In this document: piece by piece, positions 36,523 through 48,596 of the stretch
Numbering within the stretch: position 1 is the stretch's first letter
Layout of the letters: the number at the start of each line of letters is the position of its first letter
DNA from: Anthoceros angustus
Lineage: Eukaryota; Streptophyta; Anthocerotopsida; Anthocerotales; Anthocerotaceae
Direction: 5' to 3'
Assembly (NCBI GenBank): GCA_010909165.1
Contig: VJWM01000011.1
Location: forward strand, 930,001-994,000
Length of the DNA stretch: 64,000 nucleotides
Made by a program: the position numbers and the translations under genes
The notes under the pieces: model-generated
Told to the model about the DNA's origin: nothing
Seen by the model: only the letters and a program-made list of their open reading frames with translations
Database searches by the model: none

Positions 36523-39500
36523 ATGGAAGTGGGCAGGAAGAGTGAGCTCACTGGGCAGCAATGGAGACGGATGGAAGAGAATCGAGCAGCAGCATTGGCC
36601 AAGAGGCAGAAAAGGAGTTGCGAGACTTTCCTGCATTTTGATGGGCACCGTCCTCTTGTCCCGGGTGGATCTGAGGAGCTGGAAGTCCAGCATGCTCCAT
36701 CAACTTCTGGGCGAGAGGGATCTGCGGAGGAACGAACACTCCAGCAGCTTTATGTGCCCAATTCGGTTGGTTACTCCACAGGATCCTATTTAGCTAGCAG
36801 AGCAAGCGCAGGGGTCCCAACAGGTGTTCTGAAATCGGAAAGAGGTGGTACGGATGGACATAAATTGGAAATTGTGTTGGAACTATGTTCTGTTCAGAAT
36901 TTTGGTGTCACCGGTGCGTGTGTCGGTGGCATTCGATGTCTGGAAGGAGGCTGTGTGATCGAGCTTGGAAAGGAACTTTCCTCGGTGAGTCTCCTCTGGT
37001 CATGCCTACGCGTTTCGGATCTCTTCCAGCTGAAGAAGCTAGTTGATTTCTCTTTGACGATATTGGGTTGTGGGTCTTGAAACAGTTACAGTTATCTCTG
37101 AATTGTCAGCGCTCCGGCCAGATGTTTGTGTTTCACGTCCAAAATTACGACGCTGTTGCAAATGTTTTGAAGAAACTGCCCCATGTTTGTGTGAAGCACA
37201 TTCCTCTCTGCACTCGGATGGCCTTGAAGAGCTTCTTCAGAGGAAACCGAAAATCCAACGGTGTTCCTGCTGCTAGTGACTTTGTAGCAAATCAGGTTGT
37301 TGAGAAACAGCTGGGCCTCTTGCCAGAGAAGTTGAAGCAAAGTCTTCTCCCTTTCCAGTGGGACGGAACACGTTATGGGCTCAGGAGGAATGGTCGTTGT
37401 CTTATTGCTGATGAAATGGGAGTCGGCAAAACCATTCAGGTCTGAATACCACTTCTTTCAAGGAGTACTCGATATGAAGTTCCATGATTGAAAAAAATTT
37501 ACTGAGTGGTTCTAAATGATGTGAATGTGAACAGGCAATTGCCATTGCGGCATGCTACAGAGAAGAAGGTTCCCTTCTGGTCATCTGCCCAGCTAGCTTG
37601 CGTTTGATGTGGGCTGAAGAGCTGGAAAGATGGCTGCCTTTTCTTGCACCAACAGATATTCATCTTGGTTGGTCATTCGCACTCACCATGGTCTCAGTTA
37701 TGACGTTCCTAGTGCTGAAGCCATCATTTGTCTTAGTCGCCAAGCTAGTCAGCGAAAAATTCCCCTAAGGGCTTACCGGGGGACTGTTTGTTCGATCAGT
37801 GTTTGGCAGGAGGAATGAGCTTGAGGAACATGTACAGCTACCTAAAGTGGTTGTTACCTCATATACGATGCTGAAGCGTTTAGCTTCAAGCTTCCAGTCG
37901 TGCAAATGGGGTGTAGTTATAGTGGATGAGTCTCACAACCTGCGGACTTGCAAACAAAAGAACGAGTGTGATGAGGTTTCGCCTCTTACTCTTCTCATGA
38001 TGAGGGTTTCTCTGAGCATGCATAGAACTTTTCAGCTACCGCAAAGTTTGAGTGTGTGTGGATGTCCTTTCCTGGCAGACAACAGCAGTTTGCAACATTG
38101 TCAAAAGGACCCGTCGAGCGGTACTGCTCTCTGGCACACCATCCCTCTCAAGGTGTGCAGTTTGCCTTTCTGGCCTCCGGCTGATGTGGAAAACATATCA
38201 CAACGAATTTGGCAGTTTATTGGATGTTGTTGATCTTCCCATGGCATCTTGCATTTTGCAGGCCATTCGATATCTTCAACCAGGTGGACTGCATACGGTG
38301 AGCTAGTACTGCTCACATTTCTTCCCAACCATTTGAGAACGTTGTAGCAACTTGGGAGGATTGTTACTCACATGGTTTGTGCATCTCCAGACCAGGATTG
38401 CTTGGGCGCAACAAATATGAATTTGCACGTAATTACTGTGATGTACAGCAGACTTTTTCGAAGGTGAAGAGAAGGCTGTTTGCTTCACTGCGCTTCTTAC
38501 GTGATTCTTCGGATCTTCAATGGAAACTGACGTAGGTAGCTCTCTTGCAGGATTACTCCAAAGGGACTCGACTTTCGGAGTTAAATATATTGCTTAGGGA
38601 AACCATTATGGTACACTTTTCTGCTTCCCATTGTTCTATTGCTCATACAAAGCAGTATCTGTTGGGCTTGTTCATAGTCAAGTGCACACTCGTATTGATG
38701 ACAATGTCGGTGCATTGTGTAGGTGAGGAGACTGAAGGCAGAAGTGTTAAGCGAGCTTCCTGCCAAGAGAAGGCAAATCATCAGCCTGAGGTTGACAAAG
38801 GACGACATCACCAAGGCTAGGAAGTCACTAGCTTCTCTCCATGACAATATTTCTCCCCATGGAGACAAATCTTGCCCATGTGGCTTATGCGAGAAGGGCC
38901 ATTGTGATTGCGAGGATGAAGAGCAGCAAGATGAGAAGTTGCAGGAAGAGGGTACAACATGATGTCACTTGCTCGAGACTCTGTCATTAGCAGTGGACTT
39001 GCATGTTTGCAGTGGGGCAGTACTGCTGCAACTGGCGAAATTCACTCCTGGGCCCATATGATCCTTTGCAGACAACGAAGAGGACCACAACTCTGCTCGA
39101 AGGCTGAACCATCAGGAAATTGGCCTGGCAAAATTGAACGGTGTTAGAGATTGGCTGCTGAACAACCCGATATTTCTCTCCTGCGAGACCGACATGCCAA
39201 ACCCAGATGTTGAGGTGAAGGACATGAAAATGGTTATATTTGGTCACCATCGTGCTGTCTTGGATGGGATTCAGGTCAGTAAAATGTCCCCAACTGTGCA
39301 CCTGACATTCTGGTGACATGCGTTACACTCTGACCTTAGTTCAGCCTCTTCACCTTCCACCTTCTTGCAGGAGACTGTGATACAGAGAAAGGTTGGATTT
39401 GTACGCGTTGATGGGACAACTCCAGCTCATGATCGGCAAATGGCTGTAAATCTGTTCCAGAACAAACCTGAGGTTGTGACCACAGCATATTCCTGTAGTA

Positions 39501-42500
39501 CTGCTCGAGCTTGATTGATTCGGTGGCTGTCGAGCCTCGAAGTATGCAGATGAACTGAATGGCATTACGTCGTCATGTGCTTTCTACAGATAAAAGTGGC
39601 ACTTATCAGTGTTACGGCTGGAGGGGTGGGACTCAACTTCTCGGCAGCGCAAACAGTTGTCTTTGCAGAGTTACCGAATTCAGCATCCTTAATGCTGCAG
39701 GTTGGACACTTCCTATAGGATGCTACAAGGAAGTGTTACCATTCAATCTACCCCAATTTTTGCACTGTTGTTCTAACCCAATCCTGAATTTGTCTGTTGC
39801 AGGCAGAGGATAGAACTCACAGGCAAGGACAACAAAATGCAGTCAACGTGTACATATTCTGTGCAAAAGTAATTGCCTTGCCCCTCCACGTAGCCCCTAG
39901 AAGCAGAGCTGTTGGTGTCTGAGAGGCTTAAGCACAATCCACCTCTCATGCAGGGTACAGGTGATGACACTCACTGGCAATCTTTGAGCAGAAGCCTTGA
40001 ACGTGTTTCAACAATGACAAATGGCACTACAGCTGCCGTATTGGGTCTTGAGGTTATCATCTGGCAACCAGCGCTCATTGACCTCGGATTTCAGTCCAGG
40101 CCGCCTCACATTTGAAGACTGATTAGCTGCTGTCATGTCCTGCAGGTTGCATCAGTCACTGATGGCTTGACATTACGCGTGCAAGACAGTGGTGATTGCA
40201 GCTCTCCTGAACCCACAGAAACAGACAATTCCACTCCAGGAGCAGCTGGTGCTCGCTGTGGACCAGAAGAAGTTGTTAATAAGGCTTCCATGCAAACCAG
40301 TGCTCATGATGTGTCGAATAGATCCACCTCTCCTGAAAACCGTTTGTCAAATTTGGCGGATGAACATGCTAATGAGGGCAAACACACTCCGGAAAGAGCC
40401 GGAGATAGTCTGGGGGACATCCCCCCAGTCACATCACTTCAAGTTAGTGAGCAGCAGAATGAGCACACAGCATTCGGTGTAGACTTTCTGTTGTTCGAGG
40501 TAAGTCTTTACTCACTCTTGTTTCACCTCTGGAGGCTGTGATGGGCGAACATGGGTCTGTGCATCATGATGTGTGCTACTGGAGGGGACTAATGTGCAGT
40601 ATGACACATGCAGGTGAGTTCGCATACAGGGCGCATTCATCTCTATCAGTCTTTTCCAGACCACAGCTCTCCACCAAAGCTCTTGGAAGAGAACTTCAAG
40701 CCAGAGATGCTAGAGCGTTTGAGAACAAGGGGAGCTGCTGGTAGAGGCACTCTGCCACATTGCATTGAGCAGAGTAGGGCCTTCCAAGAAGCAGCTGCGA
40801 CCTTCATCACCCAGTGGACGAGTCTACGGCCTGTTCATCGTAAGCAGCTGTCAGGAAGACCTCTCCGGTTACCGTTGTCAAGAGAACTGAAGCGAGTTCA
40901 GGCCAACTCCTCCTTCGCTCCTGGGGTGAGTTCGGCCATCTTAATTGCTTCAGGGTATTTCCATGTATTGCTTTCCCTTAGATGAAGCTATAGCTTTAGT
41001 GATTGCTGAGGCACTCATATTGTTGCAGGGTCTGTCAAAAGGGGGCAGTAAACGGCGTGTGACGCCAAGTGAGCTAGTGTCCTGCCCTGCTCCAGAAGGA
41101 GCAAGCGTAAGGAATATAGCTCTTCAGAACGCCTTTGGTGCAAAGAGGAGTGACATATTGCAAGCCTGGTCTGCGGATGGGGAGCCTCTTTGCAAGCTTT
41201 GCCAGACTCCTTGCCGTAGAAGCAACTCAAAAATTCCCCAAGTATTTGCAGATCTGTTCTGTGGAAGAAAGTGTTACGAGAGTTACTGTGCCAAGACCAG
41301 TGGACGCTACTTGAGACAGGTATGAGTCCAGAACGTGCTGACTGCCAGTATCTTGTGACAGAAAAAGCCTTGACAGGGTGCCATGCTTGTACAGGAACTT
41401 TTTGAACTGGAAAGGGGCGTCTGTGTTGAATGTGGCTTAGACTGCCATACCTTGGTTCGGTGCCTGGTCTCGTTAGCTGCATCCAAGCGGGCAGCCTTCA
41501 TATTAGAGAGAGCGCCACACTTCTCCAAGCAAAAGAGACTGTACTCCCCATCGACCTTGGTTCAGTTGTTGTGATACGTCTGAGTCAGTTACCATAACCC
41601 CGAAGCAATTCTCTGTGCAGGCTGGAGAATCTGGTCGCAAACCCAACGGAGGGCAACGCTTGGCATGCAGATCATATTGTGCCAGTCTTCGAGGGGGGAG
41701 GTAATCCCTTTTCCAAGTGTACTGTACGTGAGAAAATGCTCAATTCACCCGAGGTCTGAACATATCCTTGCAGGTGAGTGTGGTGTTGAAAATTTAAGAA
41801 CCTTGTGCATAGCTTGCCATGCAAAGGTAACATCAGATCAAGCCTGTCGACGCCGCTTAGCAAAATCAAGGGCACGTCAAAATCTTCAGCTCACTATCGC
41901 TGCAATCCTTCAACGTTCTCAAATGGTAACGTACTAGCATGACAGTTCCCTTGCAAGATTCATAGGTTTCCTCACCAGGAGATTTCTCGAGCTGAGTAAA
42001 TGTGTGCACATATGTCAGGCTAGGAGGACAGGTTCGTCACTCAAGCGAACTGATCTGGATGACACCGATGACGATGTCTTTGCTGTAGAGGCGTCTGGCC
42101 ATGCATGCCCACAAAAGCTGTCCGAAGCTCGAACTCCGGATGATGATGAGGACGATGACAAGCTATTTGCCATCGAGGTGGCGGGTAGTGCATATACAGA
42201 AAACTCTGCCACTGATCGTCAAGCCAGCAGTCTCGCAGAGCAACAGCCTCAAATCGAAGAGGAACCTGGCAGAGCCAGCACCAGCGGGCTTGAAGGGGAC
42301 ATTTCGGTCGAGGACACCCCTGCAACGGTTTCACAACAAAGCCTTACTCCAGCAGACACGAAGGTTCAAGTCGGAGCGGAATGGAAACTCCGTAGACACT
42401 CAAAAGGAGGCCAGGCAAAACCACTGTCAGCAAGGATATGCGCAAGTTCTCCAGGTGACCCGCTCTTGGAAGCCTATTTCAATCGTGCATCCAAGAAACA

Positions 42501-42543
42501 AGTCTACACGACCGACATGTCACAAGCATGTAAGGCCTCATAG
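36523..42543 (+). CDS. ZRANB3-like SNF2 annealing helicase with C-terminal HNH nuclease
   Basis: Animal ZRANB3 remodels stalled replication forks using a SNF2 motor plus an HNH nuclease; plants have an equivalent (Arabidopsis At5g07810 type). The product starts with LTGQQWRRMEENRAAALAKR, like ZRANB3/SMARCAL1. Exon 1 is 36523-36984 and exon 2 starts at 37086. The motor shows DEMGVGKT (about 37.41 kb), DESH (about 37.93 kb), LSGTPS (about 38.13 kb), VTAGGVGLNFSAAQTVVF (about 39.63 kb) and AEDRTHRQGQ (about 39.80 kb). The tail has a cysteine-rich module (CKLCQTPC, FCGRKCYESYC, CVECGLDCH) and a split HNH motif, WHADHIVPVFEGGG and ENLRTLCIACH (41.65-41.83 kb), closely matching ZRANB3. An extra cysteine cluster lies between the motor lobes. 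No NZF finger was recognised. It begins 59 bp after the SPAG17 stop. Many exons remain only approximately bounded. Confidence 0.87.
38868..38925 (+). other. Cysteine-rich insertion inside the ZRANB3-like helicase
   Basis: Within the exon starting VRRLKAEVLSELPAKRRQ, the translation reads SCPCGLCEKGHCDCEDEEQQ: five cysteines and a histidine in 13 residues, followed by an acidic run. It sits where SNF2 proteins usually carry an inter-lobe linker. It resembles a small metal-binding knuckle, but I know no named domain with this spacing. Confidence 0.6.
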
Positions 42544-43879
42544 GTCTGTGGTATCGATCACGAACATCGCATTCCAAAGTCCGGCACGAGGAAGTAATAC
42601 CCTATCCAGAGATGCCGAGAAAGGCACGAATTGTACCATAGCTCCGGCATGTTTTCTTCCGGCATCTTGGAGATGCCGAGAAAGGCACGAATTGTAGTAT
42701 ATCCTTGATGGATCTCTGCCGTGAGACTCAACTCGCATCGGTCGCAGGATGGGCCATTTCTCGCTAGCACTTGACACCAAAAACAAACCCTATTCTAGTA
42801 TATCATGAGACCAAAAGGAAACCGAGCATGAAAGCATGAAACTGGAGAAAGAAAGGGGGACGATGTAGTATACAGAGATGGGATAGTCCCATCTAGACCA
42901 AACCCAAGCAGTGTGGAAGAAACCCAAAAAAGCACAGTAACATAGGAGGACTGTCCACCTCAACGGAATATCGCCCACAAAGGAACCGTGAGATGATGAA
43001 CTAGGTCTGCTCCATCATGAATGTGGTGGCAACCAAAGCCCACAGTGACATGGAGAACTATGTCTATGTTCCATAATACAAAATCTCGACCGCTCCCAAA
43101 CATGTCCAAGCCGGCAAGCGGCCGTACAGGATACGACTCGCAAGATCAGCATCTTTCACTCCAGTTGGAACCGTTCACAGTATCGACATATAGTACATAC
43201 CAAGGTAGGTACTATCAAATAATAATTAAATATTAAATACTAATAAAATAATTATTTAATTTCTGCCGAAAAATATAACCCATGGGTAGTGTTGTTCGCC
43301 AAGGCCCACAACCATAAAGGGGAGTCCACTTCATACGCAGACTGGTAGACTGGTACACAGTTCCCAAAGGCCATCGAGTTAAGGTTGCTATTAGGGGATT
43401 TTGTGTATGTATTAGTGGACTAGACGCGGGACCCGAACGCGAAGGCGAGAACGCGGAGTGGAGAAAGAGGAGAAAACGCTGCACTCGCACCTGGCACCGG
43501 GACCAGCGACGCCCCGAGACCGCCAACTCCTATTCATGTGACCATCTAGCTTGACGCTCTTTTGGTGGGCTGTTATCGAACTGAAGCTTCCGCGGTGCAC
43601 CTGCCTCGGCGAATTTCGATTGCTTTTGTTGGGCGATTGCTGCCGGATAGTACCCAGCACGGAGCCCGGTACAGCATTCGTGTTGCGCGAAGGCGGACTC
43701 GCATAGCATGTTGGGCAGGAGGAAGAGGAGGAGCAGGAGAGTGTAGAGCGGATTGGCGTTTATGGGCAGTGCGAATTCCTGACGGCGGTGTATTGTATGG
43801 TCACACGAGGGGGCAAGCAGCGAGGAGGAGGAGGAGGAGGAGGAGGGAGGGAGGGAGGGAGGGATTGGAGGCAGCAGGC
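42544..43879. other. Spacer between ZRANB3-like and KMS1 genes
   Basis: No gene is recognised. It contains a 27-bp element present twice (42610-42636 and 42670-42696, GAGATGCCGAGAAAGGCACG then AATTGTA), an AT-rich patch at 43.21-43.26 kb, and from 43.4 kb a GC-rich leader of KMS1 ending in a GAGGAG/GGGAGG microsatellite. Confidence 0.5.
43828..43863. repeat. GAG/GGGA microsatellite in the KMS1 leader
   Basis: About seven GAG units followed by five GGGA units end 17 bp before the KMS1 start codon, so the repeat is almost certainly transcribed. Such purine tracts in plant leaders are common and length-variable. Confidence 0.85.
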
Positions 43880-45899
43880 ATGGGGTCTGCTGCTGCCGAG
43901 TACGTTGCCGCAATGAAGAAGCGGCATGAGCGGGAGTTGGAGAGGTTGAAGCTCTCCTGTGAGACAAGGGCCACGCTCAAGTACTTCCTGCTGGCGGTGC
44001 TGCGCTATGTGCAGCGGCTCTTGGCCTACGTTGCCTTGCACCGATCCGCTTTTCTTTCCGCTGCGTGGCTCGTGGCCCTGTTGGGCGCCAGCGTGGTGCT
44101 GTTTGAGGGCCCGCACCGGCAGGTATGCCGTGCAGCATCTGGAATTCAGCTGATTCTGTTATAGGGAGATGCAGTCCAGCGTCGATGGGGTGGGTTGCAA
44201 GGGCAAGGGTGGATGTGAGTGAGTAGGTTAGGGAAGGCAGGCTGGGCGCCGGGGTCTCATGCTGTGGTCGTTTTTGGATGCAGTACGTGACGGAGTCTCT
44301 GTTATACTCCCGGTTTGTTGTGTGGTGGGTGGCCCTTGGTGTAGCCTCTTCGATTGGATTAGGTATAGTACCGTCCTCTTGTCACTTTTGCACGCCGCTC
44401 GCTTCCTTGCTTCTGAAGTTTGTGGACATGTTTTCAGGTTTTGGGCTTCATACCTTTGTTCTGTACCTGGGGCCGCATATTGCCAAGTTCACCATAATGG
44501 CGACGGAGTATGGGCGAGTTGACCTGAAAAAGGCACCTTATGACACTCCACAGTGGGGACTTCCTGCTGTCTGGCACAATTTAGATAATGTGAACACAAC
44601 CGCGATGTATCCTCGCGTGGCATCAGATCATGGCGGATACATGGTTCCGTTTCATCATATTCTTCTGCAGGTGATAGCAGAAGCTATGCTTTGGGGTTTG
44701 GGGACAGCGCTTGGGGAGCTTCCTCCATATTTTCTGTCTAGAGCAGGTACTCCCTACTGGCAGTGAATGTTTCCCAGTACTTGGGCTCAGGTTTAGCCTG
44801 CATGTGAGGGTGAAAAGGCTGAACGAACAGCCTGCGACTTGGACTGATGCGATGGAGGCTGAAGCAGTTAATTTGTTTTATATGATGGGGTTTTTCCCTC
44901 AGACTGCTGATTCATCCTGTGTCTGCTTTTTCAGCACGAATGTCTGGAGAGAGAGTAAAAGACCTTGAGGATCTAGTTCAGCCAGTGAATACGAGCAAAA
45001 TCAGTGTGCTCGACCGACTGAAGCATTGGTTCCTTAGTCATTCCCAAAATCTGGGCTTCTTCACAATCCTAATATTTGCTTCGGTAGGAAGCCAGGAGCT
45101 TGACTTTCCTCTTTTTCTTGTGGCGTTGTAGCAAGTTTGGGTCATCTACATAAGATGAGTTGTGCCTCGATCTGTGCTGTATTGGTTTTGAGACAGTTGG
45201 GTGCATGCAGGTGCCGAACCCCCTGTTTGATCTAGCTGGAATTACGTGTGGTCATTTCCAAGTGCCTTTTTGGAAGTTTTTTCTTGCAACCCTTATTGGG
45301 AAAGCGCTCATCAAGACACACATCCAAGTGAGAATATGTTCAACTTGAATCTCTCTTCAGGTTTCCTTTTTTGTGCGTCTGAATGCTGACAGCGCTGGTG
45401 GTTTTCTTGATTTCGTCAGACATTAGTCATTATTGTGGTTTGCAATGCCCACACCTTGGAGTTGTTGAGGGTTGGGTTGGAGTGGGTCCGACATCGATTT
45501 CCAGCTTTCTCTAGATATGTGCCCTACATTCTGTCTGCTCTTGATGGTGCTCGAGAGCAGTTTATTTCAGGCAAGAAGCACACACAACAGGTACAGTGCG
45601 AAGCTGGTCATAGCATTGTGCATTCTGCCGATAGCTAGCAAGCCTTCCTCTCTCTTTTCCTGTGACGTTTTTGACGCCAATGCTTTTGTTGTGGGTTTAC
45701 AATGCAGCTATCTCGAAGTTTTCTAGGTTGGAATACAATCGTTATGTTGATGCTGGGATGGTTTGCAGTATCGATTGTCAATTCCACAGCCCAAACACAG
45801 CTCAAGGAAGAGCAAAGACATGAGTTGGACCAACAGGCCCAGATAGAGTCAGCCAACGGAAGCACCGACAGTGGAGATGGCTGTGATTTCAGCGATTAG
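43880..45899 (+). CDS. KMS1: VMP1/KMS1 endoplasmic-reticulum membrane protein, 419 aa
   Basis: VMP1-type proteins are multi-span ER scramblase-like proteins with a VTT/DedA domain; the plant KMS1/KMS2 pair supports early secretory traffic. Seven exons splice in frame: 43880-44122, 44284-44362, 44438-44746, 44935-45083, 45211-45327, 45420-45590, 45708-45899. The length matches Arabidopsis KMS1 as I recall it (about 416 aa). Key segments are [74 protein letters not shown] (from residue 260) and [17 protein letters not shown]. The C terminus ends in a final membrane segment ([16 protein letters not shown]) and a hydrophilic helix containing [16 protein letters not shown]. Several hydrophobic spans are visible. 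The gene is complete. A diverged, broken copy of its 3' half lies at about 58178-58680. Confidence 0.95.
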
Positions 45900-47227
45900 G
45901 GCACTGAGCCCCTCTTCTGTCGAAGCAATTTCCAGCATTCATGATTTTTGCCCATGTGAGATAAGTGTATTTGACATTATTGAGCTGGCAAAGCTGGCTC
46001 CCTGCATAGTTAGAATGATCATTGGTGACATGTGCCAGCGACAGCAGATGTATGTCGCGCAGTTGCACTGCTCAAGGGATCTTGCACTCTCTCGGTGGAG
46101 TGTGGTCCTGCTGCCGCTGGGTTCCAACTGACTTCTAACAGTCCCTGGGTATGTGAAGATGCCCTCTAACCCATTGTTGCCCTCTCACATTGTGGCTATG
46201 CCCGTACAGGCCATGCCAGGGCTATGTTGTCCAACACTCTTGTCTATACTAGCTTGTCAGATCCGCATTTGGTTGCATTCATCACTTTGTAAATGTTGGC
46301 CCCTCTGAACTGGGGAAGTTAGGAGTTCCTTGGTTGGAGGATTATTGCCAAATGAATTTGAATTGGGGTTGGGAACGGTTCTACCCTTTAACCCCACAGC
46401 GGCCTGTATCTGATGATAATTAGGATGAATGCGCTACAAAATTCCTAGGTGGCGGAGGAATGATTTGTTAATTCTGCAAAACTAGCCTCCGCGTGGGCTA
46501 TCCAACGACCTCTCGCGAGGTCCCATCCGCTACAAATTTCAGTGCTGAGCACCATAGCACTGTCTGCCGCGTTTTTGCGTGACTCCCAATGGCCTGCCCA
46601 GTTTGTGCTGATGGCGCCAGTAGATACCAACCTCCGGACATGCAAAGATGCGCACTGCGAAGTTCTTTCTCTGGCGTCCTGACCACAACACAATCGCTCA
46701 AAATTGCACATCTTCGACACAAAGCAATGCAATCTTCCTTCACAAACCCAGTACACAAAGCACCGAAGCGCTCAACCAAAAACTAAATCAAAACCCAAAA
46801 GCTAAGTGCAAAACCCACATGTACGCGTCCAAAAACCAAGACACATGGCAAGGGCTTTTCACAATAACCCTGCAAGGCCCAATCCCCTACCTCCTAAAAC
46901 CCCACCACCGCCTCGAGTCATCTGCAAACACGCCTCCAGCCATCTACACGATTCAAGGAGGCAAACTTGGTTTGATTTCGAAGGCTTATGGATTCATCTG
47001 GTGCGCACGGATCGGCGTGCAGTGTTCCGGATCTTGCTGATTTTTGTGCTAGAAGCCCAAATGTAGGGTGAGATCCACAATTCGAGACTCAAGGGCATTC
47101 TAGGGTTAAACTATTTATCCTTTCCAAGGTTTGAGGTCGATCGTTCAGCAAGTTTGTATAGATTGCATCTTGCAAAAACGAGCAACATGCCCTGGCAAAA
47201 CATGTAACATGTGAACGAGTAACCTCA
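45900..47227. other. KMS1 3' flank and spacer
   Basis: The first few hundred bases are probably the KMS1 3' UTR. ORFs of 90-130 codons at 46445-46779 (minus) and 46648-47066 (plus) overlap each other in opposite senses and match nothing recognisable. Confidence 0.45.
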
Positions 47228-47425
47228 CTGCCAACCTCTGACTAACATCACTGCTACCCCCCGACTAATATCACCGCCAACCCCTAACTAACATCACCGC
47301 CAACCCCTGACTAACATCACCGCCAACCCCCGACTAACATCACCGCCAACCCCTGACTAACATCACCGCCAACCCCTGACTAACATCACGGTTAACCCTT
47401 GACTAACATCATTGCCGACCCCTAA
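47228..47425. repeat. 23-bp minisatellite, about 8.5 units
   Basis: The consensus unit is CGCCAACCCCTGACTAACAT + CAC. Central units are nearly identical and the outer ones diverge (CTGCTACCCCCCGACTAATAT; GGTTAACCCTTGACTAACAT). The period is constant at 23 bp. Confidence 0.92.
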
Positions 47426-47587
47426 CCTCATAGAAGACTTGCTCTTCCAATGGAGCAAATACAGTACCCGGCGTAGGCTGCATATAAGATTGTTATACCG
47501 ATCTAGCAGATTGAGTATTTAGGGTAGTTAGTATAGAAGACTATTGTTCCGATCAAGCAGATTAAATATCTGGCATCGTCTATCACA

Positions 47588-48000
47588 CTAGAAGGCCTGA
47601 CGCTAGCCACTTGTAGTGTCAAGTTGTCTTTTACTTTGGTAGCCAATAATTGCTCCATCAGATGTGCTATGGAGAGCTTCAACAGATAATATGGAGCATG
47701 GGACGTCTACTACACTAGAAGGCCAAATGCCAGCCACCTGTAGTGTCTACCACACTAGAAGGCGAAATGCGACACTAGGCTAGAAGGCCAAACGCCAACC
47801 ACTTGTAGTGTCTACTATACTAGAAGGCCAAACGCTAGCCACCTGTAGTGTTACTACACTAGAAGGCCAAACGGGACACTACACTAGAAGGCCAAATGCC
47901 AGCCCCAAGTAGTGTCACATTGTCTCTTATCTTGGTAGCCAATAATAGCTCCCTTAGATGCTATGGAGAGCTTTATTAAATGCTATGGGGTGTGGAGTTT
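47588..48000. repeat. Nested repeat block (short ACTAGAAGGCCAAA units inside a longer duplication)
   Basis: A unit of about 35 bp, ACTAGAAGGCCAAATGCCAG then CCACCTGTAGTGTCT, recurs six or seven times between 47588 and 47910, some copies truncated. A longer segment (TTGGTAGCCAATAAT through ATGCTATGGAGAGCTT) appears at about 47636-47680 and again at 47930-47973, so a block of about 290 bp has also been duplicated. Confidence 0.8.
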
Positions 48001-48281
48001 GACCTTCTTCTCTTGCCACAATTTCTTGATTAACAACTTCTCGTGCAAAACAGCAACATATTAGGAGCTACCTCATTGTGAATGACAAAATAAGATTTTC
48101 ATATGAATAAGGTAAGCCATTAAAAAAAATAGTGAACAGTTAACGACTCTCCAACACTTTGTAAATCATTTGTAAGATAGAAAAATTCATCCATAAAGTC
48201 TTGGATACACTATGAAGTTTTTTCAAACGAATAAATGCCTAAGCTTAACCTTACCATGTTCAACTCCCTGCTATTCATATA

Positions 48282-48596
48282 TAGACAATAATTTGGCACA
48301 AACATCCACCAACGTTTTCTTGCCCGTGATTTGAGCAAGACACTTTTTCTCAATAGAAGTAGACAATAGTGTAGCCCAGACATCCACAAACGATTTCTTG
48401 CCCATGATTTGAGCAAGACACTTTTCCTCAATAGAAGTAGACAATAGCGTCGCCCAGACATCCACCAACGTTTTCTTGCCCATGATTTGAGCAAGACACT
48501 TATTCTCAATAGAAGTAGACAATAGCGTGGCCCACACATCCAGCGACCTTTTCTTGCCCATGATCTAAGAAAGACGCTGATCCTCAATAGAAGTAG
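48282..48596. repeat. Tandem array, four units of 78-79 bp
   Basis: Units start AGACAATA at 48282, 48361, 48439 and 48517. The consensus includes CAGACATCCACCAACGTTTT, CTTGCCCATGATTTGAGCAA and GACACTTTTCCTCAATAGAAG. On the minus strand one frame repeats LVDVWATLLSTSI and KCLAQIMGKK every 26 residues without a stop (48271-48561). A second minus frame is also open (48210-48587), so the open frames may just reflect a stop-free unit. Confidence 0.92.

Noticed and set aside
36548-36739. Minus-strand ORF at the SPAG17/ZRANB3-like boundary
   Set aside because: Antisense to the clear helicase first exon; no support.
45660-45830. Alternative frame in KMS1 reading [20 protein letters not shown]
   Set aside because: It would skip the intron 45591-45707. 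The spliced exon 7 frame ([13 protein letters not shown] then [10 protein letters not shown]) matches the known KMS1 C terminus instead.
46445-47066. Overlapping ORFs on both strands after KMS1
   Set aside because: Opposed frames of similar length in the same sequence, no homology, no exon partners.
47228-47425. Possible CRISPR-like array
   Set aside because: Units are contiguous without spacers, and the sequence context is a plant nuclear genome.
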